Part shown: piece by piece, positions 27,341 to 36,502 of the stretch
Layout of the letters: each line of letters opens with the position of its first letter
Position numbering within the stretch: the first letter of the stretch is position 1
Source: Streptomyces gelaticus
GTDB lineage: Bacteria; Actinomycetota; Actinomycetes; Streptomycetales; Streptomycetaceae
Assembly: GCF_014649535.1 (NCBI RefSeq)
Contig: NZ_BMTF01000027.1
Span: forward strand, 28,983 to 92,982
DNA length: 64,000 nucleotides
Direction: 5' to 3'
Notes under the pieces: generated by a model
Databases searched by the model: none
What the model was told of the DNA's origin: nothing
The model's input: only the letters and a program-made list of their open reading frames with translations
Position numbers and translations under genes: made by a program

Positions 27341-27632
27341 TTTCCCAGGCTAACCGGCTGCCGAGCTTCACGATCCAAGGATCCGGCTGAATCGCTGCAC
27401 ACGCTGCCGAGACCGGCAATCAGCCCTGGGGAGAATCCGGCGAGTTCTGGCCTGTGGCCTCACTGCCGCGCTCCCCCGACAGCCCGTCGACGGCCCCTCG
27501 CCGCCGGCCTCAGGCATGAAGTGAGCACAGTGGCTGAGCGTGTTCGTCGGGGACGAGTACCAGCCTCGCCGAGGTCACTACCGACTCACCGGCCTCCAGG
27601 ACGACCGGGGCGTCGGTGTGCCACGCGAGCAT
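27239..27632. repeat. integration junction repeat, copy B (decayed)
   Basis: This is the second copy of the hipA 5' end, spacer and integrase 3' end block, in the same orientation and 4.38 kb from copy A. Small deletions of about 7 and 5 bases accumulate toward the right end, and similarity fades near 27632, just before the SsgA-like gene. Confidence 0.8.
27420..27632 (-). pseudogene. second tyrosine integrase, 3' relic
   Basis: The stop at 27420-27422 follows codons for QNSPDSPQG, matching the RNSPDSPQHR tail of the first integrase. Further upstream, AHFMPEAG (from CTCACTTCATGCC) matches AHLMPEAG near the catalytic Tyr block, now with frameshifts. Nothing of the upstream catalytic domain survives beyond about 27632. 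It shows that a second, related element had integrated at the same target. Confidence 0.75.
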
Positions 27633-27686
27633 CGGACCATGGCGCGGGAGGCGGAGGGGTTTGTCCTGGACGAGGGCCTCCGCGTC

Positions 27687-28115
27687 CTACGACTCCGCAT
27701 TCTCGACGCCCGCCGGGAGAAGCTCCATCAGCATCCGGTCGAGTGCGGTGTCGATCTCCTCGCCGCCGTACTCCTCTGCGGACCGCGTCCTGACCACGAA
27801 GTCACGCACATCGGCCGATGCCATCCTGACGACACACCAGGCCCGTCCCGAGACGAGTTCGACGTCCGTCTCGTCCTCACCGTGCGGACGGACTCGCACA
27901 TCACCCTCGCCCGAGGGAAGGATGAGCCCAGTGGCGAGCAGATCCCGGCTGAACACCCAGGTGGCGACCGGTGGCTCGTTCTCGGTCACGAGAAAATCCA
28001 TCCGAACCGCCAGTGGATCGTCCGGCAAGTGCCGCATGAGCAAGGACACTTCATACCATTCACCCACCACCGACTGTACTGTCACGTTGATTCTTTTCTC
28101 AACGGGGAGTCTCAT
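27687..28115 (-). CDS. SsgA-like sporulation/cell-division regulator (SALP)
   Basis: 142 residues. The family pattern is evident: VVGEWYEVSLLMRHLPDDPLAVRMDF, then VATWVFSRDLLATGL and GDVRVRP, ending with a helix LDRMLMELLPAG. SALPs are small proteins of sporulating actinomycetes that position septum-related machinery or influence autolysins during spore maturation. The ATG at 28115 is preferred over the one at 28136 because a clear AAAGGA site lies 6-7 bases upstream. It sits directly beside an integrase relic, so it may be an acquired accessory paralogue. Confidence 0.88.
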   Translation of the reverse strand: MRLPVEKRINVTVQSVVGEWYEVSLLMRHLPDDPLAVRMDFLVTENEPPVATWVFSRDLLATGLILPSGEGDVRVRPHGEDETDVELVSGRAWCVVRMASADVRDFVVRTRSAEEYGGEEIDTALDRMLMELLPAGVENAES

Positions 28116-28213
28116 GCCAATTCCTTTCGCCACCACTCGAAATTACGGGTTCTCCGGATGGCGGCGAGCCTCCCCGAGCACGCGATCTTGAGCTCGTGCG
28201 CACACCTCGAAGG

Positions 28214-28948
28214 TCAGGGCCGGCCCGGTCGGCTCGTCGCCCGTACCGCGTCCCGGATCAGGTCGGCGACCCGCTTGGGTTCGGACAGGGCGACGGCGTG
28301 GGAGGCGTCCGGTAGCTCGACGACGACGGCCCCGGCACGCTCAGCACCGAAGCGCTGCACACAGGGGTTGATCGCGCGATCGGCCCCGGCTACCAGGGCC
28401 CATGACGGCTTCGTCCGCCACGCGGCCGCAGAGGCCGTCTCGGTGAACGCCGCCGCGGCGAGCGGGCGTTGGGCCGCCGCCAGGACCCGGGTGACGTCCT
28501 CGGCCACATCCGCGGCGAAGACCGAGGGGAAGGCCGCCTCGTCGATGGTGACCTCGATGGCTGAATCGCCGTCGAGGAGGGGGTACGTCCACTCCTTCAA
28601 GTTGCTCGCCAGCGGGGAGTCGGGGAAACGCCCCTGCAGTTCGCCGAGGCTCTCGCCCTCATGCGGTACGTAAGCGGCGACGTAGACGAGCCCGACGACG
28701 TTCTCCGCGGCGCCGGCCACGGTGATCAGCGCGCCGCCGTAGGAGTGACCGACGAGTATGACGGGGCCGTCGATCTGGGAAACGACGGAGGCGACGTAGG
28801 CGGCGTCGGAGGCGAGACCGCGCAGTGGGTTCGGCGGCGCGATCACCGGGATGCCGCAGCTCCGCAGTTCCGAGATGACGCCTATCCAGGCTGCCGCGTC
28901 GGCGAAGGCGCCGTGCACGAGGACGACGGTGGGGGCGGGGGTGGTCAT
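28214..28948 (-). CDS. alpha/beta hydrolase (VGHSYGG subfamily)
   Basis: 244 residues. The N-terminal HGAFADAAAW oxyanion region, nucleophile Ser69 in LVGHSYGG, Asp in GADRAIN and His in DASHAV form a complete triad. The subfamily consists of short cytoplasmic hydrolases or esterases of unknown substrate; they form the dominant paralogous family in this island (others at 46365, 47472, 54843 and a relic at 38191). The ATG at 28948 gives the same start as the paralogues. The GC-rich upstream region of 415 bases shows no recognised gene. Confidence 0.88.
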   Translation of the reverse strand: MTTPAPTVVLVHGAFADAAAWIGVISELRSCGIPVIAPPNPLRGLASDAAYVASVVSQIDGPVILVGHSYGGALITVAGAAENVVGLVYVAAYVPHEGESLGELQGRFPDSPLASNLKEWTYPLLDGDSAIEVTIDEAAFPSVFAADVAEDVTRVLAAAQRPLAAAAFTETASAAAWRTKPSWALVAGADRAINPCVQRFGAERAGAVVVELPDASHAVALSEPKRVADLIRDAVRATSRPGRP

Positions 28949-29363
28949 GGAGAGGTTCTCTTCTCGGTGTCGGGCCGCCGTGCGGGGCGTCGCGCAGTGT
29001 GCCGAAGGCGCCCACGGTAGAGCCGAAGGGACGAGACCCCTTGTGCACCGGCGCACCGCCGCTGCCGTGCCAGCGCACTGAGCCCATGCATTCCCCCGGC
29101 GATGCGGGGCCGTGGCGAATCGGTGCGTGGCAGGGGGATCCTGCGGTGGCTCAGGCAGGGGTCGGGCCGAGAACTCCTGCAACGGGGCGCGGGACCGGCG
29201 ACGGTCGAGAAGGTGAACGGTCGTCCGGGAGAACCGATCCCCGATCACGGACCGGCGGAACTCCGCCTCGGCGGCGAAGGAGGACAGGAAGTCCGATGCC
29301 GGCGTGCCCGTCCCCGCGCCGCCGCGCGCGGGGACATCAAGAGAATCCGAACGAGCGATCGGG
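28949..29363. other. 415-base gap with no recognised gene
   Basis: The hydrolase frame stays open leftward of its start on the minus strand, giving an Arg/Pro/Ala-rich extension with no family resemblance, while the paralogues start at the shorter position. I see no hairpin or repeat. It likely contains the promoter of the hydrolase gene. Confidence 0.45.
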
Positions 29364-30221
29364 TCAGCGGAACCCCGCACCGTGTGGTTCCTCGGCCAGG
29401 AACTTCTCGACCACCGCGTTGAACGCGGCCGGGTTTTCGAGGAAGGGGAAGTGAGAGCTCGCCACGTCGGAGGGGAAGACGTGCAGTCGCGCATCGGGAA
29501 TCTGCTCGGCGATGAAGCGCTGCGAATCCGGGTGCACATGGCTTCCCTCGCAGCCGATCACCAGGGTCGGCACATCGACCCGGGGAAGTACGTCGCGCCA
29601 GTCCTGAACGCAGTGGTCGAACAGCAGAGGTACGCCGGCGTACGCGGGTGTCGCGGTGATCTGCTCGGCGACGAAGGCGAGCATCTCCGGGTCGGGCTCG
29701 CCGGAGAACATGCCGCGTACGAAGTCGGCACGCACTGTGTCGCCCCCCGGCGCCGCGAGTGCGGCGCCCAGAGCGAGAAGCTCCGACACATCGAAGATGG
29801 CGCCGGAGTCCTGCTGCTCACGCTCGGTCGTCCAGGGAACGGCAGCGACGGCTGCCGGCTGGTCCACGGCGACGAAGCGCCGGATCCGTCCGGTGCCGTA
29901 CTGGTCGATGAAGCTCCACCACACCGAGACGCCCATGGACCAGCCCAGCGCGTCGAACCGCTCCAGCCGGAGATGGTCGACGAGTTCGAGCACGTCGCGG
30001 GAGAGGCGAGCGATGCGATAGCCGTGATGCGGCTTGTCGGACAGTCCGTGGCCGCGCAGGTCGATGGTGACGACGCGACGGCCGGGGGACAGATCCGCGA
30101 TCTGATGGCGGAACATCGCTTGCGTCTGACCCCAGCCGTGCAGCATGACCAGAGGCATGCCCTCGCCACCACTGTCCCGGTACGCGAGCCGTGTCCCGTC
30201 CGTCGTGATCAATTCCCTCAT
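29364..30221 (-). CDS. alpha/beta hydrolase (HGWGQT type)
   Basis: 285 residues. HGWGQTQAMFRHQ is the oxyanion and cap entry, IDLRGHGLSD is typical, the nucleophile is Ser95 in LGWSMG, and the His near the C-terminus lies in ASSHFPFLENP. The pattern resembles non-heme chloroperoxidase and lactonase-like hydrolases. The ATG at 30221 has a strong AGGAGAG site. It lies downstream of a PucR regulator on the same strand (155 bases), and a decayed copy of the same PucR-hydrolase pair is at 44104-45061, so the two genes form a mobile or duplicated module. Confidence 0.9.
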   Translation of the reverse strand: MRELITTDGTRLAYRDSGGEGMPLVMLHGWGQTQAMFRHQIADLSPGRRVVTIDLRGHGLSDKPHHGYRIARLSRDVLELVDHLRLERFDALGWSMGVSVWWSFIDQYGTGRIRRFVAVDQPAAVAAVPWTTEREQQDSGAIFDVSELLALGAALAAPGGDTVRADFVRGMFSGEPDPEMLAFVAEQITATPAYAGVPLLFDHCVQDWRDVLPRVDVPTLVIGCEGSHVHPDSQRFIAEQIPDARLHVFPSDVASSHFPFLENPAAFNAVVEKFLAEEPHGAGFR

Positions 30222-30375
30222 GTCATCTCTCCTGGTCACGGCCTGGCCGTCGCGCCCGTCCCGTCCCCCACGGTTTCGGATGCGGCGCGGCGCCACCGTG
30301 TGTTGCAGGAATCGGGCGGGAGGTCGTTCTTGTTTCGTCGAAGCGGTGGGAGCCGGCCACGAGGCCGGGTGGGGA

Positions 30376-31623
30376 TCACGCGCCCAGGTCGTCGCCCGTG
30401 GTGAGGAGTTCCTCGATCCTGAGCCCCAGGTGCAGAGTGAGCCGGTGTGCACCGTCGTCCAGGTCGAGTCCGGTGATCTCCTGGATCTGGCGCAGGCGGT
30501 AGTAGAGCGACGAGCGGTGAAGTTTCAGCGCCTCCGCGGTCCTGGGGATCGAGCCGGCGTGTTCGAGGAAGCACCGCAGGGTGTCCCGCAGCCGGTCGCC
30601 GCCGCCGGCCTCGTTCAGGGTGCGGAGCGGCTTCGGGACGAGGGACTCGTTCAGGGCGTGCTCCGGGAGTTGGAGGAGCACGGCGAACTCCCTGAGCAGG
30701 TCCCAGTCGCCCATGCTCTTCAGAGAGGGCAGCCGGCGCGCGGCGCGAACCGCCACGAGCGACTGCTCGTACGACCTCCATGCGTTGTGCAGGCCCAGGT
30801 GCCGCCCGCCGACGCCGATCACGGGGGCTGCCGACGGGTCCAGGAACGTGGTGAGTTCCTCAAGGATGCGGGCGGACTGGGCGGCGACCTCGGCCGGACC
30901 GGAAGCCCGGTCGCTCAGCTGGAGCAGGATCGCCCGTTCCTGGTCGATCGCGATGAAGCCGTGCGCCGTTCGTGTCTGCCGGAAGCCTTCCAACGTCCCC
31001 CACAGGGCTGTCTCGGCCTGCCCCATGGGCTCCGTGCCGCGGCACAGCTGGACGACGGTGACCAGCACGTGCTCGGCATCCCCGAGCAGCCCGGACTCCA
31101 TCGCCCGCCGGCGTGCGGCGGCAGACGTGGCGACGTTGGTGTCGATCAGCTCCGACACCAGAGTCCGCTCGTCGGTCTTTTGGGTGTCGGCAGCGAGGTG
31201 TTCCGCGTACATCTGCGCGGCCATGGCCTCGGCCGCCCGCGCGATGGCTTCGGTCTCCTGCTCCGCGAGCGACTTTTCCGGCGCGACCACCATCAGAAGG
31301 CCGAGGAGGTAACCGCGCTCTCGCAGCGGCACGACGTAGCGGGGAAGCAGTCCGAGATCGTCCCGGCCCTCGATGAATCCGGGCTTCGGCCACTGGGCCA
31401 CGCCCTGGGCGAGGACGTACCGGACGGTCGAGTTGTCGGCGCGGCCCTGGAGCAGCGTACCGATGCGCACCGGGTCCTCGTCACCGAAGTGGCGGCTCGT
31501 GCAGATCATACGGACCAGCGGATCGTCGACCGCGACGGACCGGCCCAGCCTCTCCGCGAGTTCGTCGACAAGCGCCTGAAGCTCGGGGCTGCCAGGACGG
31601 GCCCGCTGAGGCCTTGCGGTCAT
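30376..31623 (-). CDS. PucR-type regulator
   Basis: 415 residues. The middle region carries a GGDEF-like/CdaR core and the C-terminus the PucR helix-turn-helix: DTLRCFLEHAGSIPRTAEALKLHRSSLYYRLRQIQEITGLDL. The N-terminal 150 residues contain a GAF-like sensor (VVPLRERGYLLGLLMVV). It probably activates the adjacent hydrolase in response to a small ligand. The ATG at 31623 follows a GAGGAA site. A damaged relative of its C-terminus is found at 44104-44385, also in front of a related hydrolase. Confidence 0.9.
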   Translation of the reverse strand: MTARPQRARPGSPELQALVDELAERLGRSVAVDDPLVRMICTSRHFGDEDPVRIGTLLQGRADNSTVRYVLAQGVAQWPKPGFIEGRDDLGLLPRYVVPLRERGYLLGLLMVVAPEKSLAEQETEAIARAAEAMAAQMYAEHLAADTQKTDERTLVSELIDTNVATSAAARRRAMESGLLGDAEHVLVTVVQLCRGTEPMGQAETALWGTLEGFRQTRTAHGFIAIDQERAILLQLSDRASGPAEVAAQSARILEELTTFLDPSAAPVIGVGGRHLGLHNAWRSYEQSLVAVRAARRLPSLKSMGDWDLLREFAVLLQLPEHALNESLVPKPLRTLNEAGGGDRLRDTLRCFLEHAGSIPRTAEALKLHRSSLYYRLRQIQEITGLDLDDGAHRLTLHLGLRIEELLTTGDDLGA

Positions 31624-31764
31624 GCACTGTTCCTCTCTCGACCACCTGTGAACTGCGGATCTCTTCTCCTTTTCGCAGTTCTTGATCATTCTGAGGAAAC
31701 GACGACGTCAGCACATCGCACGAATCGTCCATGGGACACGACATCGACAGGGGATACGAAGCGA

Positions 31765-34635
31765 TTACTCTCCGCTGTCGCGGGCCCCCACCAGCCGTGC
31801 CAGCTCCGTTCGCGAGGTGATGTCGAGCTTGGTGAAGGCGCGGCGCAGGTGCGAACTCACCGTGTGCGGCGAGAGGGAGAGCCGCTCGGCCACCTGAAGG
31901 TTCGTCAGTCCTTGAGCCACGAGCCGTGCCACACGGACCTCGGACGCCGTCAGCTCAGGCCATTCCTTGACGTATTCGGCCGACGAGGGCCGCCGGCGGA
32001 CTCCCGCGGCCCGCAGACGCCGGCGGACGCGTGCGACGTCCCGCTCGGCGCCTGCTTGCGTGTAAAGGGCAAGGGCCTTGTCCAGGTACGGCACCGCTTC
32101 GGAGATACGGGTGGCGGCCAGCTTGCGTCCGGCGTCCTCCAGCGCCGACGCCCGGGCGATCGGCCGGGGGCAGTCCTCGTACAACCGGACCGCGTGCAAG
32201 AGCTGACCGAAGTCGTTGTCGTGCAGCCCGCGGGCGTGCGCGGCCGTGGCGGCGAGGATCGTGACGTCGGGGTTGCGCGCGGCACCTCGCTCGGCCACCG
32301 CGACCGCGAGCGCGGACTGCTCGTGTGCGCCGGCCCGCAGCGCCATGCGGACGAGGACGGGGGCGTCCGCGGGGTCGACCGGGCCGGCGGGGGAAACCCG
32401 CTTCTCAGCGAGCGCCTCCATCACATCGTCGAGTGCGGCCATGGCGCGGCCGGGCCGGCCTTCGCAGTCCGCCAGCAGCGCCAGCATCCAGGAGCCCATG
32501 TTGCGGACGAGCGGTGCACTGTCGCTTCGCATCCGCCGTGCATCGGCCGCGTACCCTCGTACGGCCTCCTGGTCGCCGGTGTGGAGTGCGACGCGCATCA
32601 GCGTGTACGAGAGCGTGACGTCGGCGAGGTTGCCCCTGCCGAGCTCGTCCGTCGTCGCGGACGCGGCTTCCGCCTCGGCCCGGGCGTCCATCAGCCGTCC
32701 GGCGTCGAGGAGGATTCGGGTGCGGATCATGAGCCACATGCGTGTGGCGGCCGCATGGCCCATGCTCCGGGCGTTCCGAATGGCGGCCTCCGCGACGGCC
32801 AGCGCCTCCGCGGAGCGGCCGGCCGCGTTCAGCAGGAAGCCCTGCCACAGGGCCTCCGGAACATGCGCGGAAGGTACGATGCCCAGCTCGGCGGCCCGGT
32901 CCACCTGACGGAACGCCTCGTTCCAGTCCATCCGGTGGAAGCTCACGATCGAGTCGACCACCCTGATGGTGGCCTCGGCGGCCCGGTCCCCGGCCGCTTC
33001 GACGGTCTCCAGCGCCTCGGCCACGGCCTGCTCGGTCGCTTCGTTGGCGCCCGACATCGACAGGTTGAGACAGAGGAGCGCGAGCAGTCGGGCCCGCAGG
33101 GCCGCCGTGATCCCGGGCAGTGCCGCCCCGGCACGAGCCTGCCGGACCGCCTCGGAGAAGTCGAATTCGGAGGACAGGCGCGCCAGGCCGAGGCGTATCC
33201 GTGCCTCGTCCTCGGGCCCGAGGCCACCGGTCGACAGGGCCGAGGCGCCCAGGTGCCGGGCCCGGGCCCGCTGGCCCGTCTGCCAGAGCAGCGGGATCGT
33301 CTCGGCGATGACCGTCGGCCGTTCCGGAGCGTCCGCCGCGGTGAGTTCCAGCGCTCTGATGCTGAGGTCCGCGGCCGATCCGGGAGCGGTGGCCGCGAGT
33401 TCCGCTGCAGCGGTGCGCAGCCGGTCGACGGCCGCCCGATCATCGTGCTCCGCGCCGCCGACCGGTGGTGTGAGGGTTTCGACCGGGGGCGTCGTGCTCT
33501 CCATGAGTGCCTCGGCCTGACGGCGCAGGCTTCGGCGCACGGAGAGGGGAAGATCGGCTTCCAACGCCTCACGGATCAGTTCGTGGCGGAATTCCAGGTG
33601 ATCGCCTCTTTCGGTGAGCAGATCGGAATCGAGGGATTCCCGCACTGCGGTGATCAGTGCCGCCGACGACCTGTCGAGCAGTTCGGCAAGGAGCCCCACG
33701 GTGACCGGGCGGCCCACGACGGCTGCCGTTTCCACGAGTTCGCGAGCCGCGTCGGACAGCAGGTCGAGGCGGCGCACGACGGAGGGCAAGGGGCGGACGG
33801 GAAATGCGCGGTTGGGGAGGGATCCGGCCGACAGCCGGGCCGTGCCGTTGTCGACCGTCACCACCCCCTCGTCCCGCAGCCCTCCGAGCAGCTCGACCAG
33901 CAGCTGCGGAACACCGTCGGCGCGGCGGGCGACGCGAAGGACGTCCGGGTCGGGAACCGCGCCCAGGACGTCCTCCGCGATCTGCGTGACCGCCTGGTCC
34001 GCGAGCGGGCCCAGGGTCACTTCGTGCGCGCCCGCCCGCTGGATCCGGTCGAGTGTCGTGCGCACGACCGGCGGCACGCTTCCGCTGCGTACGGCCACCA
34101 GCCACATGATCGCGTGCGGCGAGAGCCGGGCCACGAGGGTGTGAAAGGTCAGGAGTGTCAGGTCATCACACCACTGGAGGTCGTCGAGGACGATGAGCAG
34201 GGGCTCGCCCAGCGCCGCCTCCCGCAAGCGGTCCACCAGTTCCTGGAGCAGCCAGAACCGCTGGCCGGGCTCCTCGGCAAGGTCCCGGAGCCGGGCGGCG
34301 TCCGGCAGCGGTTCCTCCCCGGCGATCAGCCCCTCCAGCAGCGGGGCGAGCGGCACGAACTGGTCGTCGGGGTCCGCTCCCCCGTGGAACACCCGCATCC
34401 CGCGCCGCTTCGCGGATGCCGAAGCCTCCACGAGGATCATGGTCTTGCCGCTGCCCGCAGGGCCTTCGACACGAACGATCCCGCCTTCGCGGCGGGCCAG
34501 CGAGTCGAGCCGATCCTCGATGAACGCCAGTTCCGCCTCCCTGCCGCGGACCGGCGCCCTCACGCCGCCGAGATCCTCGGGAAAAGGCCACGTTGTCAAT
34601 CGGCTCACCCTCAATCCGCCGCCCGGGGGCCGCAC
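31765..34635 (-). CDS. LAL-type AAA ATPase LuxR regulator
   Basis: A 956-residue large activator. Residues 58-65 (GPAGSGKT) are the Walker A motif, and LIVLDDLQWCDD near residue 150 is Walker B, in an AAA_16 domain. The long middle is a helical TPR-like region, and the C-terminal LuxR helix-turn-helix reads LTASEVRVARLVAQGLTN then LSPHTVSSHLRRAF. The start is not certain: the GTG at 34635 has no good ribosome-binding site, and a GTG at 34608 is possible. Proteins of this class activate clusters or hydrolytic genes. It stands upstream of and on the same strand as the PucR regulator. Intact and normal length. Confidence 0.9.
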   Translation of the reverse strand: MRPPGGGLRVSRLTTWPFPEDLGGVRAPVRGREAELAFIEDRLDSLARREGGIVRVEGPAGSGKTMILVEASASAKRRGMRVFHGGADPDDQFVPLAPLLEGLIAGEEPLPDAARLRDLAEEPGQRFWLLQELVDRLREAALGEPLLIVLDDLQWCDDLTLLTFHTLVARLSPHAIMWLVAVRSGSVPPVVRTTLDRIQRAGAHEVTLGPLADQAVTQIAEDVLGAVPDPDVLRVARRADGVPQLLVELLGGLRDEGVVTVDNGTARLSAGSLPNRAFPVRPLPSVVRRLDLLSDAARELVETAAVVGRPVTVGLLAELLDRSSAALITAVRESLDSDLLTERGDHLEFRHELIREALEADLPLSVRRSLRRQAEALMESTTPPVETLTPPVGGAEHDDRAAVDRLRTAAAELAATAPGSAADLSIRALELTAADAPERPTVIAETIPLLWQTGQRARARHLGASALSTGGLGPEDEARIRLGLARLSSEFDFSEAVRQARAGAALPGITAALRARLLALLCLNLSMSGANEATEQAVAEALETVEAAGDRAAEATIRVVDSIVSFHRMDWNEAFRQVDRAAELGIVPSAHVPEALWQGFLLNAAGRSAEALAVAEAAIRNARSMGHAAATRMWLMIRTRILLDAGRLMDARAEAEAASATTDELGRGNLADVTLSYTLMRVALHTGDQEAVRGYAADARRMRSDSAPLVRNMGSWMLALLADCEGRPGRAMAALDDVMEALAEKRVSPAGPVDPADAPVLVRMALRAGAHEQSALAVAVAERGAARNPDVTILAATAAHARGLHDNDFGQLLHAVRLYEDCPRPIARASALEDAGRKLAATRISEAVPYLDKALALYTQAGAERDVARVRRRLRAAGVRRRPSSAEYVKEWPELTASEVRVARLVAQGLTNLQVAERLSLSPHTVSSHLRRAFTKLDITSRTELARLVGARDSGE

Positions 34636-34723
34636 CGGACGAGACTCGGTTCCGGGTGCGGCAACGGCGGATCAGTATGAAGCATGGGGCCGGCCCTACC
34701 TCCCCCGAGGGTATCCCCGGGCC

Positions 34724-35338
34724 TCAGTCGAAGCGCAGGTCGGCGAGTTGCCGCTCCAGCGCGGTGACGTCGTCATCGGGCTCGGCGCGGGCCGGGCGGG
34801 CCGCCATGAGCGCGGCCAGCTCGCCGCCCGCCCGCCGGATGCGCGCGGGAAGGCCGTCGGTGTACTCGTCTCCCCCGGATCCCCAGTCCTCGGACGCCGC
34901 GTACACCGCCGTGGGGACGACGGTGGCGCGCAGATAGGCGAAGAGCGGGCGCAGGGCGTGCTCCAGGACCAGGGAGTGGCGGGCCGTACCACCCGTCGCC
35001 GCGACCAGGACCGGTTTCCCGGTGAGGGCGTCCGGGTCGATCAGGTCGAAGAAGGACTTCAACAGCCCGCTGTAGGAAGCCGTGAACACGGGAGTCACGA
35101 CGATCAGGCCATCGGCCTCCGTCACCGCGTCGATCGCCGCGGCCAGCCGGGACGGTGGAAAGCCGGTCACCAGATGGTTGGCGATGTCGTGGGCCAGTTC
35201 GCGCAGCTCGATGACCTCGGCCGGCACGGTGTGCCCGAGGGCCGCGAGTTCGCCGCGGGCGGACTCGACGAGCCGGTCCGCGAGCAGGCGGGTGGAGGAG
35301 GGGGTGCTCAGCCCCGCGGAAACGGCGATCAGCTTCAT
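34724..35338 (-). CDS. NADPH-dependent FMN reductase
   Basis: 204 residues with the flavodoxin-like FMN reductase fold. MKLIAVSAGLSTPSSTRLLADRL is the phosphate-binding opening, and VVTPVFTASYSGLLKSFFDL is the flavin-contact region common to CE1759-like and SsuE-like reductases. It should supply reduced FMN to the flavin-dependent oxygenase encoded just upstream. Its ATG overlaps the stop of that gene by four bases (ATGA), so expression is coupled. No catalytic Cys is required in the family. Confidence 0.9.
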   Translation of the reverse strand: MKLIAVSAGLSTPSSTRLLADRLVESARGELAALGHTVPAEVIELRELAHDIANHLVTGFPPSRLAAAIDAVTEADGLIVVTPVFTASYSGLLKSFFDLIDPDALTGKPVLVAATGGTARHSLVLEHALRPLFAYLRATVVPTAVYAASEDWGSGGDEYTDGLPARIRRAGGELAALMAARPARAEPDDDVTALERQLADLRFD

Positions 35339-36432
35339 GCGGCGGTCGCTCCCCGCGTCGTCGCGGCGGCGGTGCCCCGTGCCGTGTGCGTCGGCGCGTT
35401 CGGCACGTCGGCCGGGCGTCCGTCGGCGAACTCCTTGCGCAGCACGGGCACGACCTCTTCGCCGAGGATGTCGAGCTGTTCCAGGACGGTCTTCAGGGGC
35501 AGGCCCGCGTGATCCATCAGGAAGAGCTGGCGCTGGTAGTCGCCGACGCTCTCCCGGAAGGTCAGGGTCCGCTCGATGACCTGCTGGGGAGAGCCCACGG
35601 TCAGCGGGGTCTGCTCGGTGAACTCCTCCAGCGACGGACCGTGGCCGTACACGGGAGCATTGTCGAAGTAGGGGCGGAACTCCCGTACGGCGTCCTGGGA
35701 GTTCTTCCGCATGAAGACCTGTCCGCCGAGCCCCACGATGGCGTCCTCCGGACGACCGTGACCGTGGTGGGCGTACCGGCGTCGGTACAGCTGAACCATG
35801 CGCCTGGTGTGGTCCGCCGGCCAGAAGATGTTGTTGTGGAAGAAGCCGTCGCCGTAGAACGCGGCCTGCTCCGCGATCTCCGGGGACCTGATGGATCCGT
35901 GCCAGACGAACGGCGGGACGCCGTCCAGCGGCCGGGGTGTCGAGGTGAAGGCCTGCAGGGGCGTACGGAACGTGCCCTCCCAGTCCACGATGTCCTCGCG
36001 CCACAGCCGGCGCAGCAGCGCGTAGTTCTCCTTGGCGAGGTTGATGCCCTGGCGGATGTCCTGCCCGAACCATGGGTACACCGGGCCGGTGTTGCCACGC
36101 CCCAGCATGAGGTCGACGCGCCCGTCGGCCAGGTGCTGGAGCATCGCGTAGTCCTCCGCGATCTTCACCGGGTCGTTGGTGGTGATCAGCGTCGTGGACG
36201 TGGACAGGATCAGCTTCTCGGTGCGGGCGGCGATGTGGCCGAGCATGGTGGTCGGGGACGACGGTACGAACGGCGGGTTGTGGTGCTCGCCGGTCGCGAA
36301 GACGTCCAGGCCGACCTCCTCCGCCTTGAGCGCGATGGCGATCATCGCCTTGATGCGTTCGTGCTCCGAGGGCGTGCGGCCGGTGGTGGGGTCGGGTGTC
36401 ACGTCCCCGACGGTGAAGATGCCGAACTGCAT
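35335..36432 (-). CDS. LLM-class flavin-dependent oxidoreductase
   Basis: 365 residues of the bacterial luciferase-like fold (CE1758-type). MQFGIFTVGDVTPDP opens the TIM barrel, ATGEHHNPPFVPSSP is the substrate and flavin site, and VDLMLGRGNTGPVY and WHGSIRSPEIAEQAA are conserved. The enzyme should use reduced FMN and oxygen to oxidise a small substrate, with the reductase gene coupled behind. It lies in the same orientation as a chloroperoxidase-like hydrolase upstream, at 70 bases. The last 30 residues are an Ala/Thr-rich extension. Confidence 0.9.
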   Translation of the reverse strand: MQFGIFTVGDVTPDPTTGRTPSEHERIKAMIAIALKAEEVGLDVFATGEHHNPPFVPSSPTTMLGHIAARTEKLILSTSTTLITTNDPVKIAEDYAMLQHLADGRVDLMLGRGNTGPVYPWFGQDIRQGINLAKENYALLRRLWREDIVDWEGTFRTPLQAFTSTPRPLDGVPPFVWHGSIRSPEIAEQAAFYGDGFFHNNIFWPADHTRRMVQLYRRRYAHHGHGRPEDAIVGLGGQVFMRKNSQDAVREFRPYFDNAPVYGHGPSLEEFTEQTPLTVGSPQQVIERTLTFRESVGDYQRQLFLMDHAGLPLKTVLEQLDILGEEVVPVLRKEFADGRPADVPNAPTHTARGTAAATTRGATAA

Positions 36433-36502
36433 GGGGTCTCTGCTCTCCTGATTCTGTCTGGATCCTGCGGACGCGTGGGCCGTGGCAGCGGCGGGTGCGG
36501 CG

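Noticed and set aside
30145..34680. A 1511-codon open frame on the plus strand opposite the PucR and LAL regulators
   Set aside because: It is the antisense shadow of real genes in GC-rich DNA: composition rich in Arg, Gly and Pro, no domain, and it covers two clear genes and their gap.
34724..36073. A single 449-codon gene covering the FMN reductase and part of the LLM enzyme
   Set aside because: The upstream half is an out-of-frame reading of the LLM gene; the true reductase begins at 35338 with an ATGA overlap.
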